Made by a program: the position numbers and the translations under genes. Under the pieces are notes generated by a model. The model did not search any database. It saw only the letters and a program-made list of their open reading frames with translations, and was not told the DNA's origin. From Albidovulum inexpectatum (GTDB lineage: Bacteria > Pseudomonadota > Alphaproteobacteria > Rhodobacterales > Rhodobacteraceae): a stretch of 64,000 bases of DNA. Positions 47,824-56,875 of the stretch are shown piece after piece; the stretch's first letter is position 1; every line of letters begins with the position of its first letter. Where the stretch lies: positions 390,587 to 454,586 of the forward strand of contig NZ_PRDS01000002.1 of assembly GCF_002927635.1 (NCBI RefSeq), in the 5' to 3' direction.

Positions 47824-49020
47824 ATGACAACCGACTTCGCCGCGACCCGTGCCCTATTCGATCTGCCCGAAGGCATCATCTATCTTGACGGCAATTCCCT
47901 GGGGCCGCTTCCGCGCGCCGCAATCGAGCGTTTGGACAGGACCGCTCGGGCCGAATGGGGACAGATGCTGATCACCGCATGGAACCGGGCGGGATGGATG
48001 GATATGCCGCGCAGGCTGGGCGACCGTATCGGGCGACTGATCGGGGCGCCGCACGGAACTGTCGTTCTGGGTGACACGCTTTCCATCAAGGTGCATCAGG
48101 CGCTTGCCGCCGCATTAGAACTGCGCGCCGACAGGCAGGTCATCCTGACCGACAGCGGCAATTTCCCATCGGACATCTACATGGCGCAAGGGTTGATCCG
48201 AACCCTGGGCCGGGGCCATGTCCTGCGCGTGGTCGAACCCGAGGAAGTCGCGGATGCGATCACCGAAGAGGTTGCCGTTCTGATGCTGACCGAGGTCGAT
48301 TATCGGACCGGGCGCATGCACGACATGGCCGGACTGACCGATCGCGCTCATCAGGCAGGTGCGCTGACCCTCTGGGATCTGGCCCATTCGGCTGGCGCGA
48401 TTCCGGTGGATGTCACCGCCGCCGGGGTCGATTTCGCGGTCGGCTGCACCTACAAGTACCTGAACGGCGGGCCCGGCGCGCCGGCATTCATTCACATGGC
48501 ACCAGACCTCGCGGATCGGGTTCGTCCGGCCCTGTCCGGCTGGCTGGGGCATGAGGCGCCATTTGCGTTCGATCCCGATTACCGCCCAGCACAGGGAATC
48601 GACCGGATGCGCGTCGGAACGCCTCCGATCCTGCAGATGGCCGCTCTCGATGCCGCGCTGGACGTCTGGGACGGCGTGGACATGTCCGACATTCGCACAA
48701 GGTCGATAGAGCTGTCGCAGGCCTTCATCGCCGGGGTCGAAGCCGCCTGCCCCGAACTTGTCCTTGCATCGCCGCGCGATCCGCTTGCCCGCGGCAGTCA
48801 GGTCAGCTTCAGGCACCCTGAAGGATATGCGATCATGCAGGCGCTGATCGCAAATGGCGTGATCGGCGATTTCCGCGCGCCCGACATTCTGCGGTTTGGT
48901 TTCACGCCACTTTACCTGTCGCCGGAGGATATCCGGCGGGCCGTGGAAATCCTGGCCGGGATCATGCACAACCGCGCGTGGGACCGGCCGGAATATCGCC
49001 GCCGCGCCAAGGTGACCTGA
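47824..49020 (+). CDS. kynU: Kynureninase
   Basis: The 398-residue PLP enzyme hydrolyses kynurenine to anthranilate and alanine. The N-terminal IYLDGNSLGPLP, the middle LWDLAHSAGA, and the PLP lysine Lys211 in GCTYKYLNGGPG are hallmarks, as is the later RVGTPPILQM. ATG 47824 is taken over ATG 47809 for better fit to the family; neither has a good ribosome site. No kynA or kynB gene is nearby. It is convergent with aroB, 4 nt apart. Confidence 0.93.
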   Translation: MTTDFAATRALFDLPEGIIYLDGNSLGPLPRAAIERLDRTARAEWGQMLITAWNRAGWMDMPRRLGDRIGRLIGAPHGTVVLGDTLSIKVHQALAAALELRADRQVILTDSGNFPSDIYMAQGLIRTLGRGHVLRVVEPEEVADAITEEVAVLMLTEVDYRTGRMHDMAGLTDRAHQAGALTLWDLAHSAGAIPVDVTAAGVDFAVGCTYKYLNGGPGAPAFIHMAPDLADRVRPALSGWLGHEAPFAFDPDYRPAQGIDRMRVGTPPILQMAALDAALDVWDGVDMSDIRTRSIELSQAFIAGVEAACPELVLASPRDPLARGSQVSFRHPEGYAIMQALIANGVIGDFRAPDILRFGFTPLYLSPEDIRRAVEILAGIMHNRAWDRPEYRRRAKVT

Positions 49021-49024
49021 ACGC

Positions 49025-50143
49025 TCAGCCCCGCCCCATCGACCGGGACAGAACCGACAGGACAGACTCGCGCGGGACATCCGAAGTCACGAAAGCCGCG
49101 CCGATATCGCGCGCAAGCACGAAGCGCAGCCGGCCATCGATCACCTTCTTGTCCTGCCCCATCAGCTCCAGCAAGGTCTGAGGTTCGGGCAAGTCGCCCG
49201 GAATGTCGGTCAGATCGCATTTCATGCCCATCGCCCGCAGATGGGCGCGCACGCGGCTGGGGCATTCCTGGGGGCACAGGCCCAGATCCTGGCTCAGCTG
49301 GAAGGCCAGCGCGCAGCCGATCGCCACGGCCTCGCCATGCAGAAGACGGTCCGAATAGCCGGTCGCCTTTTCCAGCGCATGGGCAAAGGTATGGCCAAGG
49401 TTTAGCAGCGCCCGGTCACCCTTTTCGGTTTCGTCGCGCTCGACGATCCGCGCCTTCATCTCGACCGAGCGCCGCACGGCCCTGCGGCGCAATTCCCGGT
49501 CACCGCGCGCAAGCGCCGGCCCGTTCTGTTCCAGCCAGGCAAAGAAGTCCGCATCGCCCAGAAGGCCGTATTTCACGACCTCGCCATAGCCGGCAAGGAA
49601 GTCACGCGGCGCCAGCGTATCCAAAACCCCGATATCGGCCAGCACCAGAGAGGGCTGGTGAAACGCCCCGATCAGGTTCTTGCCATGGACCGAGTTGATG
49701 CCGGTCTTGCCGCCGACCGAGCTGTCGACCTGCGCGAGAAGGCTGGTCGGGATCTGAACGAAACGGACCCCGCGGCGCAAAACGGCCGCGGCAAACCCCG
49801 CCAGGTCGCCGATTACGCCGCCCCCCAGTGCGATGACGATGTCGCGCCGTTCGATACGTTCGGACAGAAGCCAGTCCACCGTGCGAGAGAACTGCTCCCA
49901 CCCCTTGGTCGCCTCGCCCGGAGGCAAGGCAAGTGCCGGGCTGTCGATCCCCTGCAATCCGCTGCGAAGTGTATCCAGATGCAATGCAGCCACGTTCTCG
50001 TCCGTCACGATCGCGACGCGCGGGCGCGACAAGAGCGGCGCGATGAAGTCCCGGGCGCGCGCGACCAACCCGTCACCGATCAGGACGTCATAGCTGCGCG
50101 CGCCAAGTGCCACATGAACGGTGTCGGGCGGTGTCGTCTTCAT
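49025..50143 (-). CDS. aroB: 3-dehydroquinate synthase
   Basis: This 372-residue NAD-dependent enzyme converts DAHP to 3-dehydroquinate, the second shikimate-pathway step. Motifs are IALGGGVIGDLAGFAAA, PTSLLAQVDSSVGGKTGIN, and the metal-binding ALLNLGHTFAHALE and LLHGEAVAIG. The ATG overlaps the aroK stop (ATGA), the arrangement common in Alphaproteobacteria. Confidence 0.97.
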   Translation of the reverse strand: MKTTPPDTVHVALGARSYDVLIGDGLVARARDFIAPLLSRPRVAIVTDENVAALHLDTLRSGLQGIDSPALALPPGEATKGWEQFSRTVDWLLSERIERRDIVIALGGGVIGDLAGFAAAVLRRGVRFVQIPTSLLAQVDSSVGGKTGINSVHGKNLIGAFHQPSLVLADIGVLDTLAPRDFLAGYGEVVKYGLLGDADFFAWLEQNGPALARGDRELRRRAVRRSVEMKARIVERDETEKGDRALLNLGHTFAHALEKATGYSDRLLHGEAVAIGCALAFQLSQDLGLCPQECPSRVRAHLRAMGMKCDLTDIPGDLPEPQTLLELMGQDKKVIDGRLRFVLARDIGAAFVTSDVPRESVLSVLSRSMGRG

Positions 50144-50712
50144 GCCGTCTCCAGTATGTCGGGCCGCGTGGCGAGCGTCTCGATCACCTTGCGGGCCATG
50201 TCGTCGATGGAATAATGGGGCCGCGCCTCGACCGTCAGGCCAGCCTGGGCATAGATCGGCTCGCGCGCTGCCAGAAGCTCGGCCAGCGTCCGGCGCGGAT
50301 CGGGCGTGCGCAACAGGGGCCGAGTCGTCTTGTGGCGAACGCGCGACCACAACAGGTCAAGATCGGCCTTTAGCCAGACCGCCACGCCATGGCGCGCGAT
50401 TTCCTCGCGATTTCGCTCCGCCAGGAACGCGCCGCCCCCCGCAGACAGGATGCAGGGCGGACCGGCAAGCAGTCGGGACAGGACCTCTGATTCGCGCGCG
50501 CGGAAAAACGCCTCGCCATCGCGCTCGAAGATTTCGGCGACGGTCATGTTCGCGGCGCGCTCGATTTCCTGATCGGAGTCCACGAATGGCACGCCCAGCA
50601 TCCTGGCAAGCGCCGTTCCGACCGCCGTCTTGCCCGCCCCCATCATGCCAATCAGCACCACGGTGCGCTTCAACCTTGGCTTGGCGGGTCTATTCTGTCG
50701 CTTGGCCGGCAT
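50140..50712 (-). CDS. aroK: Shikimate kinase
   Basis: The 190-residue kinase phosphorylates shikimate. Walker A is GMMGAGKT (22-29), the shikimate-binding DSDQEIE and GGGAFL follow, and RPLLRTPDPR contains the lid arginine. ATG 50712 is the only methionine start of sensible length, with a short basic N-terminal extension and a weak ribosome site. It overlaps aroB by 4 nt and diverges from the small membrane gene across 141 nt. Confidence 0.95.
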   Translation of the reverse strand: MPAKRQNRPAKPRLKRTVVLIGMMGAGKTAVGTALARMLGVPFVDSDQEIERAANMTVAEIFERDGEAFFRARESEVLSRLLAGPPCILSAGGGAFLAERNREEIARHGVAVWLKADLDLLWSRVRHKTTRPLLRTPDPRRTLAELLAAREPIYAQAGLTVEARPHYSIDDMARKVIETLATRPDILETA

Positions 50713-50853
50713 CGTCTTGCCCAATCGTGATTCATGTGCCCTGAATGGCGTGAACTTGCCGGAAATGCCATATATAATCCGCGACAAGGCGCCAATCGGC
50801 AGCGCGGCAGACACGCAAACAAGACCAACAGGCAGGACGAGACAGGAAATCAA

Positions 50854-50991
50854 ATGATACGAATATTCAAGGCATTGGTCGTATTGGCGGTGCTCGTCCT
50901 GATCGGCGTCACGATCTACGCCTATCTGGGCGACATGCAGCCTGAACGCCGCGAAGTCCGCGAGCCGGTAGAGCTGAATGTGGGGCAGTAA
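50854..50991 (+). CDS. Small single-helix membrane protein
   Basis: A 45-residue protein with one membrane helix (about 6-25, ALVVLAVLVLIGVTIYAYL) and an acidic/basic tail MQPERREVREPVELN. GGAAA lies 5 nt before ATG 50854. Its last 14 nt overlap the start of the following exported-protein gene, suggesting translational coupling and that the frame is real. Function unknown; short ones like this are easily missed by gene callers. Confidence 0.6.
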   Translation: MIRIFKALVVLAVLVLIGVTIYAYLGDMQPERREVREPVELNVGQ

Positions 50992-52534
50992 GGGCACGTC
51001 GGCATGCGCGGCGGCGCTGTGGCTTGCGCTTGCGCCGCCGGCGCTGGCGCAGGACGACCAGCCGCTTTCGGCAATCGACTGGCTGTCGCGGTCGGTTTCG
51101 GGCCCGGCGCCGGCCCTTCCCAGCCCGGTCATTGCCCCGCCGGTGACCACAAGCGCAACGCCATCGACGATCGTCGTGCGCCCGATCGACGGGCCCACAC
51201 TGGACGGTCTGGGCCTGATACCGGCGTCGCGCGCAGGACTGCCAAAGGATCTTTGGGGAACCAGCCCGTCCGCCGAAATCGCGCGCCTGATCCGTGCCGA
51301 GCGGGTCGACACCCTGCCCGCGATTCAGTCGCTTCTGTATTCGCTGTTGCTGGCCGAGCTTTCCCCGCCAATGGATGCGGATGGCACGGGCGCCGTCTTC
51401 CTGGCGCGGGTGGACAAGCTGCTGGACATGGGCGCGCTTGACCAGGCACTCGCCCTGCTGGAGATGATCGACGACCCCGCGCCAGAGGTCTTTCGCCGAT
51501 GGTTCGACATTGCGCTTCTGACGGGAAACGAGAACCGCGCCTGCGCAATGATGTTGAAATCCCCCCAGATCGCGCCGACCTTTCCCGCGCGCATCTTCTG
51601 CCTCGCGCGATCGGGCAACTGGAATGCGGCGGCCCTTTCGCTGCGCACTGGCGAGGCGCTTGGCTTCATCGAGCCGGACATGGCCGAGCTGCTGGCGCGG
51701 TTTCTTGACCCCGACCTTTTCGAGGGTGAGCCCGATGCCCCGATGCCCGAACGCCCCTCGCCACTGGTCCTGCGGCTGATGGAGGCGATCGGCCAGCCGA
51801 TACCGACGACGCGGCTGCCCGTTGCCTTTGCCCATGCCGACCTGCGCCCGAATGTCGGATGGAAACCCCGCCTTGAAGCGGCCGAAAGGCTGGCGCGCAC
51901 GGGCGCGATCGAGCCGGCGCGCCTGTTTGCGATCTATGCCGAACGTTCGCCCGCGGCATCGGGCGGAGTCTGGGAACGTGTGCGCGCCGTTCAGGATTTG
52001 AGCCGGGCGCTGGACAAGGGCGATCGGGACGGCGTTGCACGGGCGCTGCCGACCGCCTGGCAGAAAATGGAAGAGGTCGAGCTCGAGGTTCCCTTCGCGA
52101 ATGAATTCGGCGCACGTCTTCTTGATCTTGACCTGTCGGGCGCGCCGGGACGCCTGGCCTTTCGCATTGCCTTGCTCTCGCCCGAATCCGGGCGCGCGGC
52201 GAAGGCCCTGCCCGATACGGCGACGCAGACCGACAGGTTCCTTGTGGCACTCGCCAACGGCAGGCCCCAGGGTGCAGCCCCGCCAAACCAGATCGGCGCG
52301 GCCGTGCAGGCGGCCTTTGTGTCCGGATCACCGCTGTCAGACCGCTTCATCCGCCTGATCGCCGAGGGCCGCCTGGGCGAATCGATCCTTCTGGCCATCG
52401 ACAACATCACCGACGGCGCGCGCGGCGATCTGCGCGAGGTCACCCAGGGCCTGACCCTGCTGCGCCATGTCGGTCTTGAACAGGTCGCGCGCCGGGCCGG
52501 GATCGAACTGATCCTGCTGGAGCGCCGGGGCTGA
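50978..52534 (+). CDS. Conserved exported protein of unknown function
   Basis: The 518-residue product has a signal peptide (ALWLALAPPALA, cleavage about residue 24 before QDDQ), a proline-rich segment to about 60, then a predicted all-helical body rich in Ala/Leu/Arg, resembling TPR or other helical-repeat proteins. No catalytic motif is seen. The ATG at 50978 overlaps the upstream small gene; xerD follows 3 nt after the stop. The aroK side of this locus is conserved in related genomes, but the role is unknown. Confidence 0.75.
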   Translation: MWGSKGTSACAAALWLALAPPALAQDDQPLSAIDWLSRSVSGPAPALPSPVIAPPVTTSATPSTIVVRPIDGPTLDGLGLIPASRAGLPKDLWGTSPSAEIARLIRAERVDTLPAIQSLLYSLLLAELSPPMDADGTGAVFLARVDKLLDMGALDQALALLEMIDDPAPEVFRRWFDIALLTGNENRACAMMLKSPQIAPTFPARIFCLARSGNWNAAALSLRTGEALGFIEPDMAELLARFLDPDLFEGEPDAPMPERPSPLVLRLMEAIGQPIPTTRLPVAFAHADLRPNVGWKPRLEAAERLARTGAIEPARLFAIYAERSPAASGGVWERVRAVQDLSRALDKGDRDGVARALPTAWQKMEEVELEVPFANEFGARLLDLDLSGAPGRLAFRIALLSPESGRAAKALPDTATQTDRFLVALANGRPQGAAPPNQIGAAVQAAFVSGSPLSDRFIRLIAEGRLGESILLAIDNITDGARGDLREVTQGLTLLRHVGLEQVARRAGIELILLERRG

Positions 52535-52537
52535 AGC

Positions 52538-53476
52538 ATGGACGCTGACACGCGATGGATCCAGACATTCCTGGAGGCACAGGCCGCAGAGCAAGGCGCG
52601 GCGCGCAACACGCTGCTTGCCTATGGGCGGGATTTGCGCGACTTCGCAGGCTGGCTGGGCGCACGCGGCCGCACCTTGGCCGATGCCGCACGAGGGGACG
52701 TCGAAGCCTATCTGATCTCGTGCGAGGCCGAGGGGCTGTCGCAGGCCACGCGCGCGCGACGGCTGTCTGCGATACGTCAATTGTATCGCTTTGCCCATGA
52801 CGAAGGCTGGCGCGCGGACAACCCGGCAATCCGCATTTCGGGGCCCGGCCGCCGCAAGGCCCTGCCAAAGGTTCTGAGCACCGAAGAGGTCGAAGCCCTT
52901 CTTGCACACGCGCGCCGGCACGGGCGGGACCGGCGCGAGATGTTGCGCAATGCCTGCCTGATCGAGCTGCTCTATGCGACCGGCATGCGCGTGACCGAAC
53001 TCGTCTCGCTTCCCGTGGCGGCGGTGCGGGGCGACCCGGCGATGATCCTGGTGCGCGGCAAGGGCGGCAAGGAGCGCATGGTGCCCCTGTCAGCGCCGGC
53101 GCGCCGGGCGATTGCCGCCTGGCTGGCCGAACGCGACGCAGCCGAAGAAGAAGCGCGGCAAACGACCGGCGCCGCACCCAGCCGTTTCCTGTTTCCCGCA
53201 CGGGGGCAGGCCGGGCACATGACGCGGCAGGCCTTCTTCCTGCTGCTGCGAGACATCGCCGCCGCAGCAGGCATTCGCCCCGAACGCGTCTCGCCCCACG
53301 TACTGCGCCACGCCTTTGCCACGCATCTTCTGGCCGGGGGCGCGGATCTTCGGGCCATCCAGATGATGCTGGGCCATTCGGACATCTCGACGACCGAGAT
53401 TTATACCCATGTCCTGGACGATACGCTGCGCGACCTGGTCCTGTCCCGCCACCCCTTGGCCAAGGACGACGGCTGA
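52538..53476 (+). CDS. xerD: Site-specific tyrosine recombinase XerD
   Basis: The 312-residue recombinase resolves chromosome dimers at dif with XerC. An N-terminal SAM-like domain (1-95) is followed by the catalytic domain with all six residues: Arg151, Lys175, His254, Arg257, His280 and nucleophile Tyr289 (TTEIYTHV). Choice of XerD over XerC rests on its location beside aroK and the HVLRHAFATHLLAGGADLR region; the two paralogues are hard to separate by eye. Confidence 0.9.
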   Translation: MDADTRWIQTFLEAQAAEQGAARNTLLAYGRDLRDFAGWLGARGRTLADAARGDVEAYLISCEAEGLSQATRARRLSAIRQLYRFAHDEGWRADNPAIRISGPGRRKALPKVLSTEEVEALLAHARRHGRDRREMLRNACLIELLYATGMRVTELVSLPVAAVRGDPAMILVRGKGGKERMVPLSAPARRAIAAWLAERDAAEEEARQTTGAAPSRFLFPARGQAGHMTRQAFFLLLRDIAAAAGIRPERVSPHVLRHAFATHLLAGGADLRAIQMMLGHSDISTTEIYTHVLDDTLRDLVLSRHPLAKDDG

Positions 53477-53547
53477 GCGCTCTTGAATGCGCGCCTTCGA
53501 CCACCCATAACCGGCGCGATGCGGCGCACTGACAAAGGGGACAACCG

Positions 53548-54846
53548 ATGACGGTATCCTTCGACCCAAGCCTGTGGCTGACTGCGGCGGCCATTCTGGC
53601 CCTGTTGCTTGTTTCGGCGTTCTTCTCGGGCTCTGAGACGGCGCTGACCGCCGCTTCTCGCGGCAAGCTGAAGGCCCAGGCCGACAAGGGCGACAAAGGC
53701 GCCGAGGTTGCACTGGAGGTCAAGGAGGACGGCGAGCGCCTGATCGGCGCGATCCTTCTGGGCAACAACGTGGCCAATATCCTGTCGGCCTCGCTGGCAA
53801 CCGCGCTGTTTTCCCGGCTGTTCGGCGCGAACGGCGTCGCTGTCGCCACGCTGGTAATGACGGCCCTGGTCCTGGTCTTTGCCGAGGTTCTGCCCAAGAC
53901 CTATGCCATCACCATGCCCGAAACGGCCGCCGCGCGCGTCGCGCGGCCGATCCGGCTGCTGATCCGGGTGCTCAGCCCGATCGTGTCGGTCGTGCGCGCG
54001 CTGGTGCGCGGCATGCTCAGCCTGTTCGGTGTGCGTGCCGACCCCGACAGCCACATCCTGTCGTTCCGCGACGAGATCATGGGAGCCCTGGCAATCGGCC
54101 ATTCCGAAGGCACGGTGGACAAGGAGGAACGCGACCGGCTTCTGGGCGCGCTGGACCTGCATGAACGCACGGTCGAAGAGATCATGCTTCACCGCAGCCA
54201 GATCGAGATGATCGATGCCGATGCCGCACCGGATGCGATACTTCGGTCGGTGCTGGCCTCGCCCCACACAAGGCTGCCACTCTACAGGGGCGAGCGCGAC
54301 AACGTCGTGGGCGTGATCCATGCCAAGGATCTGTTGCGTGCGGTCGAAAAGCTGGTCCGGGGCGAGGACGGAAACCTGTCCTCGATCCGCGATCTCGACA
54401 TCATGTCGATCGCAAAGCCCCCCTATTTCGTCCCCGAGACGACACCCCTGGACGAACAGATGCGTGAATTCCTCAAGCGGCGGACGCATTTTGCGCTGGT
54501 CGTCGACGAATATGGCGACCTGCGCGGATTGATCACGCTCGAAGACATCATCGAGGAAATCGTGGGCGAAATCGCGGACGAATTCGACACCGACCCCGAA
54601 CATCCGATCAAGCGCACCGAGTCGGGGGACTATATCGTGGATGGTGCGATGACGATCCGCGACCTGAACCGCGCGCTGGACTGGAACCTGCCGGATGACG
54701 AGGCCAATACCGTAGCCGGCCTGGTCATTCACGAAGCTCAGATGATCCCGAACGAGGGACAGGTCTTTTCCTTCCACGGCTACCGGTTCGAGGTTCTCAG
54801 CCGCAAGGAAAACCGGATCACGCGGTTGAAGATCCGTCCGCTGTAG
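53548..54846 (+). CDS. CNNM/CorC-type transporter or hemolysin-like protein (DUF21 - CBS pair - CorC-HlyC domain)
   Basis: The 432-residue protein has a DUF21 membrane domain with about four helices (1-150, including FFSGSETALTA near 26-36 and VFAEVLPKTYA near 110), then two CBS domains (about 185-330, with VVDEYGDLRGLITLEDIIEE), then the C-terminal CorC/HlyC domain (340-430). The family is tied to magnesium or cobalt efflux. Hemolysin in older names is not supported by function. It is 71 nt after xerD. Confidence 0.88.
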   Translation: MTVSFDPSLWLTAAAILALLLVSAFFSGSETALTAASRGKLKAQADKGDKGAEVALEVKEDGERLIGAILLGNNVANILSASLATALFSRLFGANGVAVATLVMTALVLVFAEVLPKTYAITMPETAAARVARPIRLLIRVLSPIVSVVRALVRGMLSLFGVRADPDSHILSFRDEIMGALAIGHSEGTVDKEERDRLLGALDLHERTVEEIMLHRSQIEMIDADAAPDAILRSVLASPHTRLPLYRGERDNVVGVIHAKDLLRAVEKLVRGEDGNLSSIRDLDIMSIAKPPYFVPETTPLDEQMREFLKRRTHFALVVDEYGDLRGLITLEDIIEEIVGEIADEFDTDPEHPIKRTESGDYIVDGAMTIRDLNRALDWNLPDDEANTVAGLVIHEAQMIPNEGQVFSFHGYRFEVLSRKENRITRLKIRPL

Positions 54847-54870
54847 GAGGCTGCAGGAAATCGTGGAAAC

Positions 54871-54889
54871 GGGGCGCCCGCGGCGCCCC
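54871..54889. terminator. Hairpin between convergent genes
   Basis: GGGGCGCC and GGCGCCCC pair perfectly around a 3-nt loop between the CNNM gene and the HerA-like gene. On the minus strand it is followed by GTTTCC; T runs are short on both sides, so efficiency may be modest. Confidence 0.55.
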
Positions 54890-54901
54890 CTTGGCGTGCT
54901 G

Positions 54902-56485
54902 TCAGCGTGACTTGAACAGCGACCCCAGGATACCGCGGACCAAGGCCTGGCCCGTCTTGGTGCCCAACTGACGCACAAGGCTTTTGCCAAAAGCCGTGGC
55001 AAGGCTGTCGCTGCGCGACGACCGGCGGCGCGAGCTTGACCGGCCCGTTGTCCGATCCTCGTAACGGCGCGTCTCGCGCGCGCGGCGCTCCTCCTCCTTC
55101 AAGCGCTCCTCCTCGGCTTCGGCGCGTGCGGCTTCCTCGGCCGCGGCCCTGGCGCGGGCCTGAAGCCGCTCGAAGGCAGAGTCGCGGTCGATCGACTTTT
55201 CGTATTTCAGGCCAAGATCGGATTGGGCGATGATCGCGCGGCGTTCTTCGTCCGGGATCGGGCCCAGTCGGCTGGCCGGGGGACGGATCAGGGTACGCTC
55301 GACCATACCCGGGATACCCTTGGCCTCCAGAAAGGACGTCACGGCTTCGCCCGTTCCGACTTCCTTGATTGCCGTTTCGGTATCGAAGCGCGGATTGGGC
55401 CGATAGTTCTGCGCCGCGCGGCGCAGGGCCTTCTGGTCCTTGGCCGTGAAAACGCGCAGGGCGTGCTGGATCCTGTTGCCCAGCTGGCTGAGCACATCCT
55501 CGGGCACGTCATCGGGATTCTGGGTGATGAAATACACCCCCACGCCCTTCGAGCGGATGAGACGGGCAACCTGTTCGACCTTGTCGATCAACGCCTTGGG
55601 TGCGTCGTCGAACAGAAGATGGGCTTCGTCAAAGAAGAAGACGAATTTCGGACGCTCGGGGTTGCCGACCTCGGGCAGCTCTTCGAACAGCTCTGACAGA
55701 AGCCACAGCAGGAATGTCGCGTAAAGCCGCGGCGAGGCCATCAGCTGATCGGCGGCAAGGATGTTGATCTGGCCGCGACCTTCGTGATTGCGCCGCATCA
55801 TGTCTGCCAGGTCCAGCGCGGGCTCGCCGAAAAGGTTGGTGCCGCCCTGGTTTTCCAACACCAGAAGCTGCCGCTGTATCGCACCGACCGACGCTTTCGA
55901 AATATTGCCGTAACGCAGCCCGACCTCGCTTGCGTTGTCGCCCAGCCACACGAGCATCGCCTGAAGGTCCTTGAGGTCCAGCAGCGGCAGTCCTTCCTCG
56001 TCCGCAATGCGGAAGGCGATATTCAGCACGCCCTCCTGCGCATCCGTCAGGTCCAGAAGCCGCGCCAGCAGAAGCGGACCCATTTCCGTCACGGTCGTGC
56101 GGATCGGGTGCCCCTTTTCGCCGAACAGATCCCAGAACGTGACCGGAAAGGATTGGTATTGCAGGTCATAACCGATCGTCTGGGCGCGTTTCATGAACGC
56201 GTCGTGCAGCTTGAAGCTCTCCGACCCCGGCATGGCCAGGCCTGCAAGGTCGCCCTTCACATCGGACAGGAAAACCGGCACTCCGGCGGCCGAAAAGCTT
56301 TCCGCCAGAATCTGCAATGTTACCGTCTTGCCCGTCCCGGTAGCGCCGGCGATCAATCCGTGGCGATTGGCATATTTCAGCAAGAGCTCTTGTGGCTCCT
56401 TGTAGCCCTCGCCCCCACCACCGACAAAGATCCCGTCTTCGGTCAACACGTCGCTTGCTCCGTTCTTCGCTGCGTTCGGCGCCAC
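54902..56485 (-). CDS. HerA-like ATPase (DUF853 family)
   Basis: The 527-residue P-loop protein has Walker A GATGTGKT at 47-54 and Walker [13 protein letters not shown] near 270. It ends in a highly charged helical region ([17 protein letters not shown], about 430-480) that may be a coiled coil, then a Ser/Arg-rich tail. DUF853/HerA-C proteins are hexameric translocases related to FtsK and HerA; what this branch does is unclear. The start is GTG 56485 (family-like length), with a GAGG 13 nt upstream, a poor ribosome site. Confidence 0.82.
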   Translation of the reverse strand: MAPNAAKNGASDVLTEDGIFVGGGGEGYKEPQELLLKYANRHGLIAGATGTGKTVTLQILAESFSAAGVPVFLSDVKGDLAGLAMPGSESFKLHDAFMKRAQTIGYDLQYQSFPVTFWDLFGEKGHPIRTTVTEMGPLLLARLLDLTDAQEGVLNIAFRIADEEGLPLLDLKDLQAMLVWLGDNASEVGLRYGNISKASVGAIQRQLLVLENQGGTNLFGEPALDLADMMRRNHEGRGQINILAADQLMASPRLYATFLLWLLSELFEELPEVGNPERPKFVFFFDEAHLLFDDAPKALIDKVEQVARLIRSKGVGVYFITQNPDDVPEDVLSQLGNRIQHALRVFTAKDQKALRRAAQNYRPNPRFDTETAIKEVGTGEAVTSFLEAKGIPGMVERTLIRPPASRLGPIPDEERRAIIAQSDLGLKYEKSIDRDSAFERLQARARAAAEEAARAEAEEERLKEEERRARETRRYEDRTTGRSSSRRRSSRSDSLATAFGKSLVRQLGTKTGQALVRGILGSLFKSR

Positions 56486-56609
56486 AATACAATCTTAACC
56501 TCAATGTGCCACAGTGATCTGACATCCAGGGCGGTGGGGTCCGCGCAGGATGTGCGATGTTCCTCCCTGACGGACTGGCCGCGCCGAAAAATGGCGCGGC
56601 CCTTTTCTT
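56486..56609 (+). ncRNA. Candidate small RNA 1 (ends at a terminator)
   Basis: A plus-strand terminator ends this stretch although no plus-strand gene precedes it (herA is on the other strand), so something here should be transcribed rightward. TACAAT at 56488-56493 could be a -10 element, with no clear -35. The 3' part contains CTCCCTGACGGACTGGCCG (56563-56581), complementary to candidate RNA 2. Boundaries at the 5' side are guesses. Confidence 0.3.
56577..56609 (+). terminator. Rho-independent terminator 1 in the herA-ialB gap
   Basis: GGCCGCGCC and GGCGCGGCC are perfect 9-bp complements around a GAAAAAT loop, followed by CCTTTTCTT. Only the plus strand gives a U tract. Confidence 0.8.
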
Positions 56610-56644
56610 GCGCTGAACACCGCCATGCGGCACGAAAATTCCTG

Positions 56645-56673
56645 TTGACGCAAGCAGGCCAAGCCACTAGCGT
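56645..56673 (+). promoter_or_regulatory. Possible sigma-70 promoter for candidate small RNA 2
   Basis: TTGACG (56645-56650), a 17-nt spacer, and TAGCGT (56668-56673). The -35 is near consensus and the -10 fits TAnnnT. Transcription would start near 56680 and reach the terminator at 56747. Confidence 0.45.
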
Positions 56674-56679
56674 TCCCAT

Positions 56680-56747
56680 CAATGACTAAGTCGGCCAGTC
56701 CGACAGGGAGCGAAAGATCCGAGAAGGGCCCCACCGGGGCCCTTTTT
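56680..56747 (+). ncRNA. Candidate small RNA 2, about 68 nt
   Basis: Defined by the promoter-like elements upstream and a strong terminator at its end. It would contain a 5-bp hairpin (GTCGG-CCAGT-CCGAC, 56690-56704) and then the terminator stem. No open reading frame of note is inside. The ialB start is 128 nt further on, so this is not simply the ialB leader. Name and family are not known to me. Confidence 0.4.
56725..56747 (+). terminator. Rho-independent terminator 2 in the herA-ialB gap
   Basis: AGGGCCCC and GGGGCCCT pair perfectly around ACC, directly followed by TTTTT. This is one of the best terminators in the window. Confidence 0.85.
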
Positions 56748-56875
56748 GATTCCACCGACGCCCGCCTCGGCCCATTGGCAAAAAGCCGCAACCGCGCGGA
56801 TTTGCGCGCTGACACGCCCCGCGGCAGATGGTATCCATCGGCCGGAAACCATCCGAGCAGACGGAAGAAACAAGC

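Larger units (their letters stand above)
56563..56710. repeat. 19-bp near-perfect inverted repeat bracketing a promoter-like region
   Basis: CTCCCTGACGGACTGGCCG (56563-56581) and CGGCCAGTCCGACAGGGAG (56692-56710) are complementary at 18 of 19 positions, 110 nt apart. The left copy forms part of the first terminator's 5' arm; the right copy contains a small GTCGG-CCAGT-CCGAC hairpin. Confidence 0.85.

Noticed and set aside
49025..53476. aroK-aroB/xerD region as an integrated element because of the tyrosine recombinase
   Set aside because: The recombinase has XerD length and motifs and sits beside aroK as in related chromosomes; no attachment-site repeats were seen.
56563..56710. The 19-bp inverted repeat as the ends of a miniature transposon
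   Set aside because: No flanking target duplication is visible and the arms overlap a terminator and an internal hairpin, which fits RNA function better.
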